Source: an uncultured Gemmiger sp. (lineage in GTDB: Bacteria; Bacillota; Clostridia; Oscillospirales; Ruminococcaceae). From it: DNA of 58,592 bases. Position 1 is the first letter of the stretch. Every line of letters starts with the position of its first letter. Positions 38,986-47,512 of the stretch are shown here, piece after piece. The position numbers and the translations under genes were made by a program. The DNA lies in contig CANRLV010000007.1 of the NCBI GenBank assembly GCA_947631565.1, forward strand, positions 1 through 58,592, written 5' to 3'. Under the pieces are notes generated by a model, which saw nothing but the letters and a program-made list of their open reading frames with translations, had not been told where the DNA came from and ran no database searches.

Positions 38986-41751
38986 TTAACGCCCGCGCCC
39001 GGCCCCCAGCGAGGGCTGGGCCGGCAGGTGGAATTCGTCGTTGAAGGCGTTGGTGGCATCGCTGATAAGCATACGCAGGCGCCAGTACACATCACCGTAA
39101 TCCCGCAGCAGCGTATAATTTTCAGCGTCGATCGTGCGCAGGGCGGCCGTGTCGGTGATGAGCACGGCGGGCGCGTCGGGGTCCGCGGTGTCGGCCAGCG
39201 CCAGTTGGTCGAGCCAGGGCAGCACGGCGCCGCCGTCCACCAGCTGCTGGCAGGCGCCGGCCGTGGTCAGCACCAGCTGCAGCCGTTCGCCGGCCGGCAG
39301 GGCGGCGAGCAGGTCGCCGCAGGTGACGTCGCCCTCTGCCACCGTGCCGGTGCCGCAGGCCAGCGCCCACAGCGGCGCGTCGCCGGCGGCCGCCGCCCAG
39401 GCCGCGCGGTCGGCCTCGGCGATATCCCGCCAACTCTCGGCCACAAAGGCGTCAAAGGGGATGGGGTCGGTCTCGGCATCCGGGTCGGGGCTCAAGGTAA
39501 ACAGCACGACGTCGAGCGAGGCGGTCTCATCGCCTTCCAGCGAGGCCAGGGCGTCCAGGACGTTGGCATAGGTGGCCTTGGCGGCCTCGCCCAGCCGTTC
39601 GCGCCCGGCGACGAGCGCGGCGGCGGGCACGGCCTGCGTCGTCGCCGTGACCTTGCCCTCGGCCGTGAAGCAGAGGTCCAGCCGCCCCAGCTGTTCCGTG
39701 CCGCCGGCCGCGGCCAGCGTGGGCAGGGCGGCGTCAAATGTTTCTTCGGGGGCCAGGCAGCCGTCGATGACGGCGGTCACGCCGAGCTCGGCCAACGCCT
39801 TTTGCAGCGCCGTGCGGTCGGCGGCGGCCATCGGCGGGGCCAGCACGCAGACGGTGGCCTCGGCCCCTTGGGCGGCGAGCGCGGCTACCTGCTCGCCGGC
39901 GATGCGGATGAGGTCGTCCGCCGTGGGGGCGGCCTCGTTGGGAACGGCGTAGGGCGCGAAGGCTTCGCCGCCGGTCAGGGCAAAAAAGCCGATGCTGTGC
40001 CCGGCGCGCTGGAGCAGCGTGTGCATACCGTTGGAAAGGCGGCAGTTGCTCCAGGCCGGGGCACGGTAGAACATCGGCACGCCGTCGGCCGTGTGCAGGT
40101 TGGCGGCCAGCGTCGGGCCCTGGGCGCGGGCGGTATCGGCCAGCAGCCGCGCGATGCCGAAGGCAAGGTCCTGCCCGCCCACGGCCTGCAGGTCATACCC
40201 GGCATAGTTCAGCGCGGTCATCATGTCGCGCCCGCCGGTCAGCGCTGCCGGCAGCGTGCCCTGCACGCTGTTCCCGACGTCCAGCAGGACGGCCCCGTCC
40301 AGGTCCTTTTTATAGGCCGCCGCGTCGGCCAGCGTGAAGCCGCTTTCCGCGTCGGTGCCGTACCGGCCGGCCAGCGCGCCGGTGGCCAGGATGGGCACGG
40401 TCACGTCGCCCACGCGCACCGTGCAGTCGGCGGTCAGGCGACCGTCGGCCAGGGTGGCGGTGACGGTGCAGGTGCCGTCGCCCACGGCCTGCACGGCGCC
40501 GCGGCGGTCCACAGTGGCAACGGTCTCGTCGCTGCTCTGCCAGAACACGCGCTGGCCGCCGTTCTTCTCGCTGAGTTGGTCGGTGATGAGCGCGGCACGG
40601 TCATTTTTGGCCGCCAGCCAGAGGGTATCGGTGTAGGTATCGTTGCTGAAGGCGGGGGCCGGGTCGCCCTTGGCCTTTTCGATTCCCGTGAAGGAGAGCG
40701 TCTCCATCAAAAAGTCGACGTCGACGGTCTCGCTCTGCACGCCGTAGGCCGCGCCGGGCTCCTGGTAGGTGGACTGCCACATACGGTAGGGCCCGGTGTA
40801 GCCGAGCGCGGGCGCATAGCGGGCGATCCAGAAATTGTCGCGCCACTTATCAAAGCCGGGGTCCTGCAAACGCCCGCGCACCCAGTTGACCGAGGCGTAG
40901 ATGCCCTGCTCGCCCTTGTAGCCGTAGCTCTCCAGCTGGTCAAAGAAGGCCGCCGTGATCTCGGCCATCTCGGCCGGGAACAGGCCGGCGATGGAGCCGT
41001 CCTCGAGGTCATAGTAGAACGGCAGCGAGAGCTTGTAGGGCGTGTCGGTATAGCTTTCCAGCCCCTCGCGCGGGGGCTCGCACAGGCCCAGCAGGCGGGC
41101 GGCGTGGTCGGCCTCGGAACGGGCGTCCTCCACATTGAGCGCGTAGGAGTACAGGTACACCCCGAACGGGATGCCCAGCTCGGTGCAGGCGTCGGCGTTG
41201 CGGCGCCATTGGACATCGTCCTGGTTGTAGGTGGGCGAATCGTCGGTCCACTCGCCGCCAAAGCCGCAGCGCAGGATGGCGAAATCGATGCCGGCATCCT
41301 TGGCCTTCTGCCAATCGACCTCGCCCTGGTGGCGGGAGACGTCGATGCCCTTCTGCACGGCGGGCAGGATGGCCTCGCCCACGTCGTTGAAATAAAAGCC
41401 GTTCTCGTTTTTGGCCCAGGCGGCGGCCGGCTCACCGATGTCCAGCTCCGCCGGGGCCCTGGGGCCGGTGTCGCGCAGCAGCCACACCACCAGGCAGATG
41501 AGCAGCGCCAGCAGGCCGAGCGCCACCAGCACCAGCAGGCGGCGCTGCTGCGCGAGCTGCTGGCGGGTGGGCGCCGGGCGCGGTGCCTTGGGCGATTGGG
41601 GGGTCGGGGGCACGCCGGGTGCCGGCGGCGCCGGAGGCAGCAGATGCGCGCGGCCGGGCTGCCGGCGCGGTGCCTTGCCCGCGTTGGCCGGGCCGCCCGC
41701 GCGGCGGTACACCTGCTTTTGCTCTTCGGGACGGTTCGGCGTGTCTGGCAT
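38986..41751 (-). CDS. Membrane-anchored GH25 lysozyme with Big2 and degenerate 5'-nucleotidase-like domain
   Basis: A 921-residue type II membrane protein. A proline-rich cytoplasmic tail (1-70) leads to a transmembrane helix (71-92). A GH25 muramidase follows (about 133-350) with D137 in GIDVSRHQGEVDW and the catalytic pair in FYYDLEDG (D248, E250). Residues 375-450 resemble a bacterial Ig-like Big2 domain. From about 452 to the end it resembles a UshA-type 5'-nucleotidase (LLDVGNSVQGTL, MTALNYAGYDLQAVGGQD), but metal-binding GD is GN and GNHE is GGQD, so the domain is probably inactive. The protein should cut peptidoglycan at the cell surface. Confidence 0.85.
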   Translation of the reverse strand: MPDTPNRPEEQKQVYRRAGGPANAGKAPRRQPGRAHLLPPAPPAPGVPPTPQSPKAPRPAPTRQQLAQQRRLLVLVALGLLALLICLVVWLLRDTGPRAPAELDIGEPAAAWAKNENGFYFNDVGEAILPAVQKGIDVSRHQGEVDWQKAKDAGIDFAILRCGFGGEWTDDSPTYNQDDVQWRRNADACTELGIPFGVYLYSYALNVEDARSEADHAARLLGLCEPPREGLESYTDTPYKLSLPFYYDLEDGSIAGLFPAEMAEITAAFFDQLESYGYKGEQGIYASVNWVRGRLQDPGFDKWRDNFWIARYAPALGYTGPYRMWQSTYQEPGAAYGVQSETVDVDFLMETLSFTGIEKAKGDPAPAFSNDTYTDTLWLAAKNDRAALITDQLSEKNGGQRVFWQSSDETVATVDRRGAVQAVGDGTCTVTATLADGRLTADCTVRVGDVTVPILATGALAGRYGTDAESGFTLADAAAYKKDLDGAVLLDVGNSVQGTLPAALTGGRDMMTALNYAGYDLQAVGGQDLAFGIARLLADTARAQGPTLAANLHTADGVPMFYRAPAWSNCRLSNGMHTLLQRAGHSIGFFALTGGEAFAPYAVPNEAAPTADDLIRIAGEQVAALAAQGAEATVCVLAPPMAAADRTALQKALAELGVTAVIDGCLAPEETFDAALPTLAAAGGTEQLGRLDLCFTAEGKVTATTQAVPAAALVAGRERLGEAAKATYANVLDALASLEGDETASLDVVLFTLSPDPDAETDPIPFDAFVAESWRDIAEADRAAWAAAAGDAPLWALACGTGTVAEGDVTCGDLLAALPAGERLQLVLTTAGACQQLVDGGAVLPWLDQLALADTADPDAPAVLITDTAALRTIDAENYTLLRDYGDVYWRLRMLISDATNAFNDEFHLPAQPSLGAGRGR

Positions 41752-41917
41752 GGTCTGGCTCCCCCTTTGCGGCTTGTCTACAGTGTATGCCGCCGCCCCG
41801 GAGCTTCATGCAGGGGCGGCCGGCAGCCATACAGTATTATAGTAGCATTTGTCGAAAGAAATTACAATATGTAGTATGTAAAAACGGGCCTGCGCTTAAA
41901 TTAAGAAATTACCCACA

Positions 41918-41970
41918 GGGGGGCGCACTTACGCACCACCGGCTGGAGCCGGCGGTGGTAAGCGCGCCCC
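41918..41970. other. Imperfect long hairpin in the gap between the GH25 and blaI-like genes
   Basis: The 345-base gap 41752-42096 contains a TATAAT on the minus strand (41836-41841) that may serve the GH25 gene, this hairpin, and the blaI promoter. In the hairpin CCGGC-TGGA-GCCGG forms the top (41939-41952), and outer arms GGGGCGC and GCGCCCC with CTTA/TAAG close the base. No T run follows, so its role is open. Confidence 0.45.
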
Positions 41971-42030
41971 GCTGCGGCAGCAGGAACTCTCACTTTTCAA
42001 AAGCCATAACCGACCGCGATAAAATCAGGG

Positions 42031-42059
42031 TTGACAAACACGGTTTATTTTGATAAACT
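42031..42059 (+). promoter_or_regulatory. Promoter of the blaI-blaR1-like operon
   Basis: Perfect TTGACA (42031-42036), 17-base spacer, TAAACT (42054-42059) with extended TG. Confidence 0.85.
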
Positions 42060-42079
42060 ATAGTTTACTAAAATAAACC
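42042..42079. promoter_or_regulatory. BlaI-type operator
   Basis: A 38-base near-perfect palindrome (two mismatched pairs) centred on TAAACTATAGTTTA, covering the -10 and the start of transcription. It fits autoregulation by the BlaI-like repressor encoded just behind it. Confidence 0.8.
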
Positions 42080-42096
42080 ACGCAAAGGAGGCAATT

Positions 42097-42477
42097 ATGG
42101 GACGCAGAAAAATCGAAGGTTTCCACTTGGCAGAGGGCGAGTACCGATTCGCAGAGATCGTCTGGCAAAATGAACCTATGAAAAGCGGACAGTTGGCTGC
42201 TTTAGCGGAAAGCTCTCTTGGCTGGAAAAAAAGTACCACCTATACCGTTTTAAGAAAGTTATGCAATCGCGGTATACTGCAAAACGAGAATGGGCTCGTG
42301 ACCGCCCGCATCACGCGGGAAGCGGCACGGCGCATGAAAAGTGCCGCTGTTGTAGAGCACGCATTCGATGGCAGCCTTCCACAATTCGTGGCTGCTTTTG
42401 TTGGCAGTAATCCCATCAGTCCCAAGGAAGCCGCGGAGATCCGGGCGATTTTGGAAGAAGCAGAAAGGGGTTTATGA
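42097..42477 (+). CDS. BlaI/MecI family repressor
   Basis: A 126-residue winged-helix repressor that is normally inactivated by cleavage when its BlaR1 partner senses a signal. ESSLGWKKSTTYTVLRKLCNRGIL is the recognition region, and the C-terminal helices (SPKEAAEIRAILEEA) form the dimer arm. AAAGGAGG precedes the ATG, and the end overlaps the BlaR1-like gene (ATGA). No beta-lactamase gene is next to it, so the target may be elsewhere or the pair may serve another signal. Confidence 0.93.
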   Translation: MGRRKIEGFHLAEGEYRFAEIVWQNEPMKSGQLAALAESSLGWKKSTTYTVLRKLCNRGILQNENGLVTARITREAARRMKSAAVVEHAFDGSLPQFVAAFVGSNPISPKEAAEIRAILEEAERGL

Positions 42478-44420
42478 TGCAGTCATTGGTCTTGCAATAT
42501 GCACTGTCCAGCCTGCGAAGCGGCTTGCTGGTCCTGGTCGTGCTGCTGGTTTGCAGCCTGCTGCGCAGATTGCATACGCCCAGCCGCTATCTGTGCTGGG
42601 TATGGCTGGCCGTGGGGGTACGGTTTGTACTGCCGGGTATCCCTCTGACACTGCCCCGGCGCACCGGCGCCGCCTTGTCAAAAACGGCTGACGCTATACG
42701 CGCCTTCTCGACAGCCTCGGAAGCTGCCGACCCATCTGCGGTGGAAACCATCACGGAAGTACAGCCGCCCGCTGTGACAAGCCCTTACCATGTGGCAGAT
42801 ACAGTTGCCGCCCCGGCGGCCGTTCCGTGGTATGACCGGCTGACCGTATGGCACTTCCTGGCGGTTTTGTGGGCGGCAGTGGTTTGTATACTGATCCTGC
42901 GCACGGTTATCGGCTATCTTCGCCTGTCTCGTAAAATGGCTTTGGCATACCGTACCCATGACGGTGCTTATACCTGCGCCGCTGTCCGCACCCCGTTCAC
43001 AATGGGGCTTCTGCGCCCACGCATTTATCTGCCGCCTGATTTGACCGGCTCCGCGCGCCGCCATGTGTTGGCACATGAAGCGACCCATATCCGCCGCGGT
43101 GATACCATCACAAAGCCTTTGTTTTACCTGATTGCCTGCCTGCACTGGTTCAACCCGCTGGTCTGGCTGGCCTACCGGCAATTTCTCCGCGTCATGGAAT
43201 GTGCCTGTGACGAGGTTGCCGTACAGGGCCTGCCGGAAGAGCGCCGGGCGGATTATTGCAAGGTCATCCTGCACTTTGCCACTGTGCAGGGGCAGCCGAC
43301 GCCGGGGAGCCTTTCCTTTGGACGCGGGTCCACAAAGGAGCGCGTGAAAAGGGTGATGCGCTACCGCCGGCCCGGGCGGGGACGGCTGACGGTATGTGCC
43401 GCTGCCGTACTGTTGACGATGACCGCCTGCATGGTACAGCCGACCGCCGCCGGTGGTGCGCCGCAGGCAGCAGACCCGACCGCGCCGGCACCCGGCAGTG
43501 ATGCGGAGGCCGGATCGGGAACAGATGCCGCCGATGATACCGCCGAAAAGGGGCCGGTGATTTATTATGATATACAGGCGCTCCCGACGTCGGAAAAGGA
43601 ACCGGCTTCGGAGATCGGTTCGGCTGGACGTAGAAATTTGGAGTGGGGAAAGGACAACTGGCATTTGGACATCAGCACACGGCGCTACGATGAGACAGGG
43701 CAAGTTGCGGTCTTTAAGCAAACGCCGTTTACGACCGCAAAGAGCTGGGATGATTTCAATGAGAAAGCAGCCCCGTGTTACGATGCCTATGTGTGGGATA
43801 CTGACCATTATCTGGCCGCCGGTATCCCCGATGAGGATCCCGGCGCTGGCAGCCTCGTGTTTTATGAGACCTTTGACGACGGGGCGAATTGGCGCGAAAC
43901 AGCGCTGGATGTCGCACCGCAGATCGGAACGGCTGTTATAGAGGGGGTCGAGTTGGGCAATTATGACACCGGTGCGCTGTGGTGCGCCGTAACGACCGAC
44001 CAAGACAGGCTGTATGTTTACGAGCGAACCGATGAGGACAGCTGGCGTTTTGTGACCGAATTTGAAAACACTTATGAACCGGGGTGGTATGAGCACGTCT
44101 GGATGATAAGCCCGACACAGGGGTGGGCCACTATTGATGCGAGGTACAGCCGGACCCCATGGCTGTTTGTCACAACGGACGGCAGGAATTGGGAGCAGGT
44201 GACTGTCCGTGATAAGGAAACCGGCCAGACGCCGCCCATCAATTTTCTCGCAGGGATCGGAAGAAGCGGCGATACACTCATGCTGACGGCAGACTATGAC
44301 CCCACGCCCGGCGAAATGGGCGGAGAATTTCACAGCCTTTTTTCAACGGACAACGGGAAGACATGGCACATGGACTGGCCCCTGACCGGCTGGCCCGCGA
44401 CCGAGCAGGAGATCGGCTGA
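42474..44420 (+). CDS. BlaR1-like M56 sensor protease with Asp-box sensor domain
   Basis: A 648-residue membrane protease. Helices in the first 150 residues flank a zinc protease domain with H201-E-A-T-H205 and the third ligand region ACDEVAV (E247); a last helix at about 302-322 (LTVCAAAVLLTMTACM) leads outside. Where BlaR1 has a penicillin-binding domain, this protein has about 320 residues with Asp-box motifs (FDDGANWRE, TTDGRNWEQ, STDNGKTWH), which suggest a beta-propeller. It likely senses a ligand other than a beta-lactam and then cleaves the BlaI-like repressor. Confidence 0.85.
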   Translation: MMQSLVLQYALSSLRSGLLVLVVLLVCSLLRRLHTPSRYLCWVWLAVGVRFVLPGIPLTLPRRTGAALSKTADAIRAFSTASEAADPSAVETITEVQPPAVTSPYHVADTVAAPAAVPWYDRLTVWHFLAVLWAAVVCILILRTVIGYLRLSRKMALAYRTHDGAYTCAAVRTPFTMGLLRPRIYLPPDLTGSARRHVLAHEATHIRRGDTITKPLFYLIACLHWFNPLVWLAYRQFLRVMECACDEVAVQGLPEERRADYCKVILHFATVQGQPTPGSLSFGRGSTKERVKRVMRYRRPGRGRLTVCAAAVLLTMTACMVQPTAAGGAPQAADPTAPAPGSDAEAGSGTDAADDTAEKGPVIYYDIQALPTSEKEPASEIGSAGRRNLEWGKDNWHLDISTRRYDETGQVAVFKQTPFTTAKSWDDFNEKAAPCYDAYVWDTDHYLAAGIPDEDPGAGSLVFYETFDDGANWRETALDVAPQIGTAVIEGVELGNYDTGALWCAVTTDQDRLYVYERTDEDSWRFVTEFENTYEPGWYEHVWMISPTQGWATIDARYSRTPWLFVTTDGRNWEQVTVRDKETGQTPPINFLAGIGRSGDTLMLTADYDPTPGEMGGEFHSLFSTDNGKTWHMDWPLTGWPATEQEIG

Positions 44421-44450
44421 TCCTTACCGATACACCGTGGAGTGCCGTTC

Positions 44451-46202
44451 TTATTGCTCTGTAAGGGTGCTGCCGGTGCACACGCCATCCCGGAAGGTGA
44501 AAGTCAGCGTACAGCCGGGGCGCAGCGTCACGGTGTAGGTGCAGTCGTCCGGGATGCCCCACTCCCCGCGGCCGGTATCCGTGAGCGCCGTGCCGCTGTC
44601 ATACAGGCGCCATATCTCCTTGCTGCTGCGGCCTGTGAACCATCCACTCGCCTGCAGCCAGGCCGCGTACCGTGCCTGCTCGCCCGGCAGACCGGCGGCA
44701 TACTCGGTGCCGACACATCCGGCCAGGACGCTGGCATCCAGGGCGTTCGTCTGCCCGGCGTTGTAAAGCGCCACATCCACCCGCACGACGAGGTCCCTCA
44801 TGTTGACGGCCGAAAGCAGCAAAAAGGCCAGCACAAAGCCGTACACCCCCAGCCGCGCCGGGCCAAAGGGAACCTTGACGCCCAGCACCCACAACAGCGT
44901 CAGTACGGCCCAGAACAGCAGCACGCACACGAACCAGCCGCTGAGTGCCCGCCGCGGCGTGAGCGCGTAGAGCCGGATGTACGCCCCCAGCTTGACGGCC
45001 GCCAGCAGGGCAAAGGCGATGCCGAAGCTGCAGAACACCGCCGCCAATGCCTTGACGCTGCGCTTTTGCCGCAGTGCCGGGCCCAAAAAGCGCAGCGTCG
45101 CCAGCAGCGCAAAATCCAGCAGCAGCACACGGCAGAGCTGCCAAAAGCCCTCGACGGCGAAGTCACTGGCGGCGGGTGCCGTCAATTGCAGTACGCCGCC
45201 GGGCAGTGCCGCGGCCGCAAAGCCGCCCGCCTGCACGGCAAAGAACAGTGCGTAGACGGCGCATAAGCTCCCCAGCACCCAGTGCACGGTGAGGGCAGGC
45301 AGCGTCTGCCGCGGCGCGAGCCTTTGCCAAAAATCCCCGGCAGCGAGGGGCGGCTGCGCCCGCCGCAGGCAGCCGGCGACGAGCCCGAACAGCCACGCCC
45401 CGACCGGCAGCGAAAGGAGAAAGTACGCAACAAATTCCCCCGCCCAGGTCCAGTCCGGCCAGCGGCACCAGCCCAGAAGGCGCTCGCCCAGGGCGGCAAA
45501 GTTGGCGTCGGCGGCGGCCAACTGCCCCCACGCCCAGAGGCAGAGCACAAGGGCAAGGGCGGCGCTGGCCAGCGCGGTCAGACGGTGCTTTTTCTCTTGC
45601 GGGGCGCTTTGCCGCCCGGCGCGGTCTGCCCGCCGCCGCTGCCAGACCTGCCAGAGGGCCCTGGCGCGCAGGACCATGCCCGGCCAGGGGACGGTAAACA
45701 GGCCGGCCAGCGCATCAAGAACAGTCAAAACGCCGCTGTGTCCCGCCGCCAGTATGCCGCAGCGGGCCAGCGTATACCAGATGGCGAACATATGCCAGGC
45801 GAGGATCTGCCAGAGGGCCAGCCCGCCGTCCTGCCAGCCGTAGGCCCACATACTGAAGGAGAGCGCCAGCCAGCCCAAAGCCCAGAGAGGCGTTTCTTTT
45901 GAGGCCTGCGGCGCCGGTGATGCCTGCGGCGCCGGTGCACCCTCGCGGTGTACGGCGCAGGCAAACGCCTCGACGCACAGGATATACAGGAGCGCGAACG
46001 CCGGCGCGCCCCAGTCGGCAAAGGCATTGACGAACAGCACCTTTTTGACGTAAAAATACGCCGGAAAATAGCTGATGAGCGCCGCCGCGGCAAAGCAGCG
46101 GGGCAGCGGCGCCGGCCCGTTTTGCGTTTGGGCCGGTACGGACTGATAAATGGGTGCGCTTTTGCGCAGGGGGCGGCCGGCGCCCTCTTGCTTGTCACAC
46201 AT
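44451..46202 (-). CDS. DUF4173 family membrane protein
   Basis: A 583-residue polytopic membrane protein with about twelve helices between residues 35 and 460 and a soluble C-terminal domain of about 110 residues. The stretch GAYIRLYALTPRR before the last helices is typical of the DUF4173 family. Function unknown. AAAGGAGG precedes the ATG. It is the last gene of an operon with a DUF2975 protein, an XRE regulator and a small membrane protein. Confidence 0.8.
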   Translation of the reverse strand: MCDKQEGAGRPLRKSAPIYQSVPAQTQNGPAPLPRCFAAAALISYFPAYFYVKKVLFVNAFADWGAPAFALLYILCVEAFACAVHREGAPAPQASPAPQASKETPLWALGWLALSFSMWAYGWQDGGLALWQILAWHMFAIWYTLARCGILAAGHSGVLTVLDALAGLFTVPWPGMVLRARALWQVWQRRRADRAGRQSAPQEKKHRLTALASAALALVLCLWAWGQLAAADANFAALGERLLGWCRWPDWTWAGEFVAYFLLSLPVGAWLFGLVAGCLRRAQPPLAAGDFWQRLAPRQTLPALTVHWVLGSLCAVYALFFAVQAGGFAAAALPGGVLQLTAPAASDFAVEGFWQLCRVLLLDFALLATLRFLGPALRQKRSVKALAAVFCSFGIAFALLAAVKLGAYIRLYALTPRRALSGWFVCVLLFWAVLTLLWVLGVKVPFGPARLGVYGFVLAFLLLSAVNMRDLVVRVDVALYNAGQTNALDASVLAGCVGTEYAAGLPGEQARYAAWLQASGWFTGRSSKEIWRLYDSGTALTDTGRGEWGIPDDCTYTVTLRPGCTLTFTFRDGVCTGSTLTEQ

Positions 46203-46232
46203 CTTCGGTTGTTCCTCCTTTACGGTGTCATC

Positions 46233-46562
46233 TCACGGCAGCGTCGTGTGCAGTACAGATTTGGCCAGGGCGATGACGAGCACCGCCGAAATATAGAGCG
46301 CGCACAGTGCGCAGGGCAGGACCGGCAGCCACAGCAAAGCCGGGCGGCGCAGGCGCAGCCCGCCGTGCCGGCGCAGCAGCCGGACGGCAAGCGCCATCGG
46401 CAGCGTACCGGCGGCCAGCCACGCCGCGGCCAGCTCGCCCAACGTCATGGGCAGCATCGCATCCGGGAAAGGCACCCACGGCGCGCGCAGCAGGGCGAGC
46501 ACCGTCAGTACCGCGGCCGCTAACGTGCCCAGCGCGTACAGCCCGCGGGACGCCGCCCTCAC
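46233..46562 (-). CDS. Small four-helix membrane protein (109 aa)
   Basis: Starts at GTG 46562, overlapping the stop of the XRE gene (GTGA), with GGAGG eight bases upstream. Three or four hydrophobic helices (LYALGTLAAAVLTVLALL, AAAWLAAGTLPMALAVRLL, LLWLPVLPCALCALYISAVLV) make up nearly the whole protein. Family not recognised. Confidence 0.72.
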   Translation of the reverse strand: MRAASRGLYALGTLAAAVLTVLALLRAPWVPFPDAMLPMTLGELAAAWLAAGTLPMALAVRLLRRHGGLRLRRPALLWLPVLPCALCALYISAVLVIALAKSVLHTTLP

Positions 46563-46807
46563 TGCGCGGCCTCCTGCAGGTCCGGCCGCGGCGCGTCCGC
46601 CGCGTCCGGCACATACTCGAGCAGGTCGGCGGGCTGGCAGTCCAGCGCCCTGCACAGCGCCTCCAGCGTCGAGAAGCGCACGGCCCTGGCTTTGTTGTTT
46701 TTGAGGATGGACAGGTTGGCCGGCGTGATGCCGACGCGCTCGGCCAGCTCCCCGGCGCCGATGCGGCGGCGGGCCATCATGATATCGAGGTTGACGACGA
46801 TGGGCAT
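46559..46807 (-). CDS. XRE/Cro family regulator (YozG-like HTH)
   Basis: An 82-residue DNA-binding protein: MPIVVNLDIMMARRRI, helix-turn-helix ELAERVGITPANLSILKNNK and the standard ending LEALCRALDCQPADLLEYVP. It forms the frequent pair with a DUF2975 membrane protein, whose gene ends 15 bases upstream. GGGGGCGG precedes the ATG. It probably controls its own operon. Confidence 0.92.
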   Translation of the reverse strand: MPIVVNLDIMMARRRIGAGELAERVGITPANLSILKNNKARAVRFSTLEALCRALDCQPADLLEYVPDAADAPRPDLQEAAQ

Positions 46808-46822
46808 ATGCCCGCCCCCTTT

Positions 46823-47305
46823 CTAGATCGTCAGGTCCAGCTCGTTCTTCATATTCACGGCCTGGGCGAAGGCACTTTTGATCACCCGCACGATGAGCGC
46901 CATGAACAGCGCTGCGCAGCCCAGAAAGGCGAACGGCAGGTAGACGATAAAGCCGGTGGGCAGGCACAGCGCCCCGGCCAGCAGGCAGCACCAGCCGATG
47001 CGCCGCAGCGCCGTGACGTTGGCGGGCACGAACACCGCGCCCTGCTCCAGCCGGTGCAGGAACAGATAGAGGTTATAGAGCATCCACAAGGCCAGCGCCG
47101 CGCAGGCATAGCCCAGCACCAGCAGCGCCGCGCCCACGGCCGGGCCGCTGATGCGCAGGTCCCGCGCATACATCAGCCAGCGCACGAGCCGCGGCCCGCA
47201 CGCCGCCATGCCTGTGCACACCACGCCGATGCCCAGCACCAGCCAGCGGGTAAAGGCGATGCTTTTGCGGTCCGACCAAAAACGGCGGTAAAAATCCTGC
47301 GCCAT
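46823..47305 (-). CDS. DUF2975 family membrane protein
   Basis: A 160-residue protein with four helices (WLVLGIGVVCTGMAAC, VGAALLVLGYACAALALWML, IGWCCLLAGALCLPTGFI, FAFLGCAALFMALIVRVI). The DUF2975/XRE pairing is well known in Firmicutes, function unknown. ATG 47305 follows AAAGGGGACAGG. First gene of the operon. Confidence 0.87.
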   Translation of the reverse strand: MAQDFYRRFWSDRKSIAFTRWLVLGIGVVCTGMAACGPRLVRWLMYARDLRISGPAVGAALLVLGYACAALALWMLYNLYLFLHRLEQGAVFVPANVTALRRIGWCCLLAGALCLPTGFIVYLPFAFLGCAALFMALIVRVIKSAFAQAVNMKNELDLTI

Positions 47306-47342
47306 ACATCCTGTCCCCTTTCGGTCCGTCAGTATGGCGCTA

Positions 47343-47371
47343 AGTATAGCACATATTTTTCTGTTTTGCAA
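47343..47371 (-). promoter_or_regulatory. Promoter of the DUF2975-XRE-DUF4173 operon
   Basis: Minus strand TTGCAA (47371-47366), 17-base spacer, TATACT (47348-47343) with extended TG. The region is unusually AT-rich. Confidence 0.78.
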
Positions 47372-47450
47372 GTGTTTCTTATTGTTTTTCAATAAATATT
47401 TTTCGTTTTTCAAATTCCAGGGTGCCGGCCCTGCCCGCACCACAAACAAT

Positions 47451-47479
47451 TTGCAGCCCCCGGCCACATATGCTATAAT
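47451..47479 (+). promoter_or_regulatory. Promoter of the FMN reductase gene
   Basis: TTGCAG (47451-47456), 17-base spacer, perfect TATAAT (47474-47479) with extended TG. Confidence 0.8.
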
Positions 47480-47512
47480 GGGAAAAACATTTGGACCGGG
47501 GAGGGTCTTTCC

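Noticed and set aside
38962-41874. 970-codon plus-strand open frame
   Set aside because: Antisense shadow of the GH25 gene; glycine-, histidine- and arginine-rich without domains.
46233-46991. 252-codon frame reading through the XRE gene region
   Set aside because: Its upstream half is a shadow of the XRE gene; only the part from GTG 46562 has a ribosome binding site and membrane helices.
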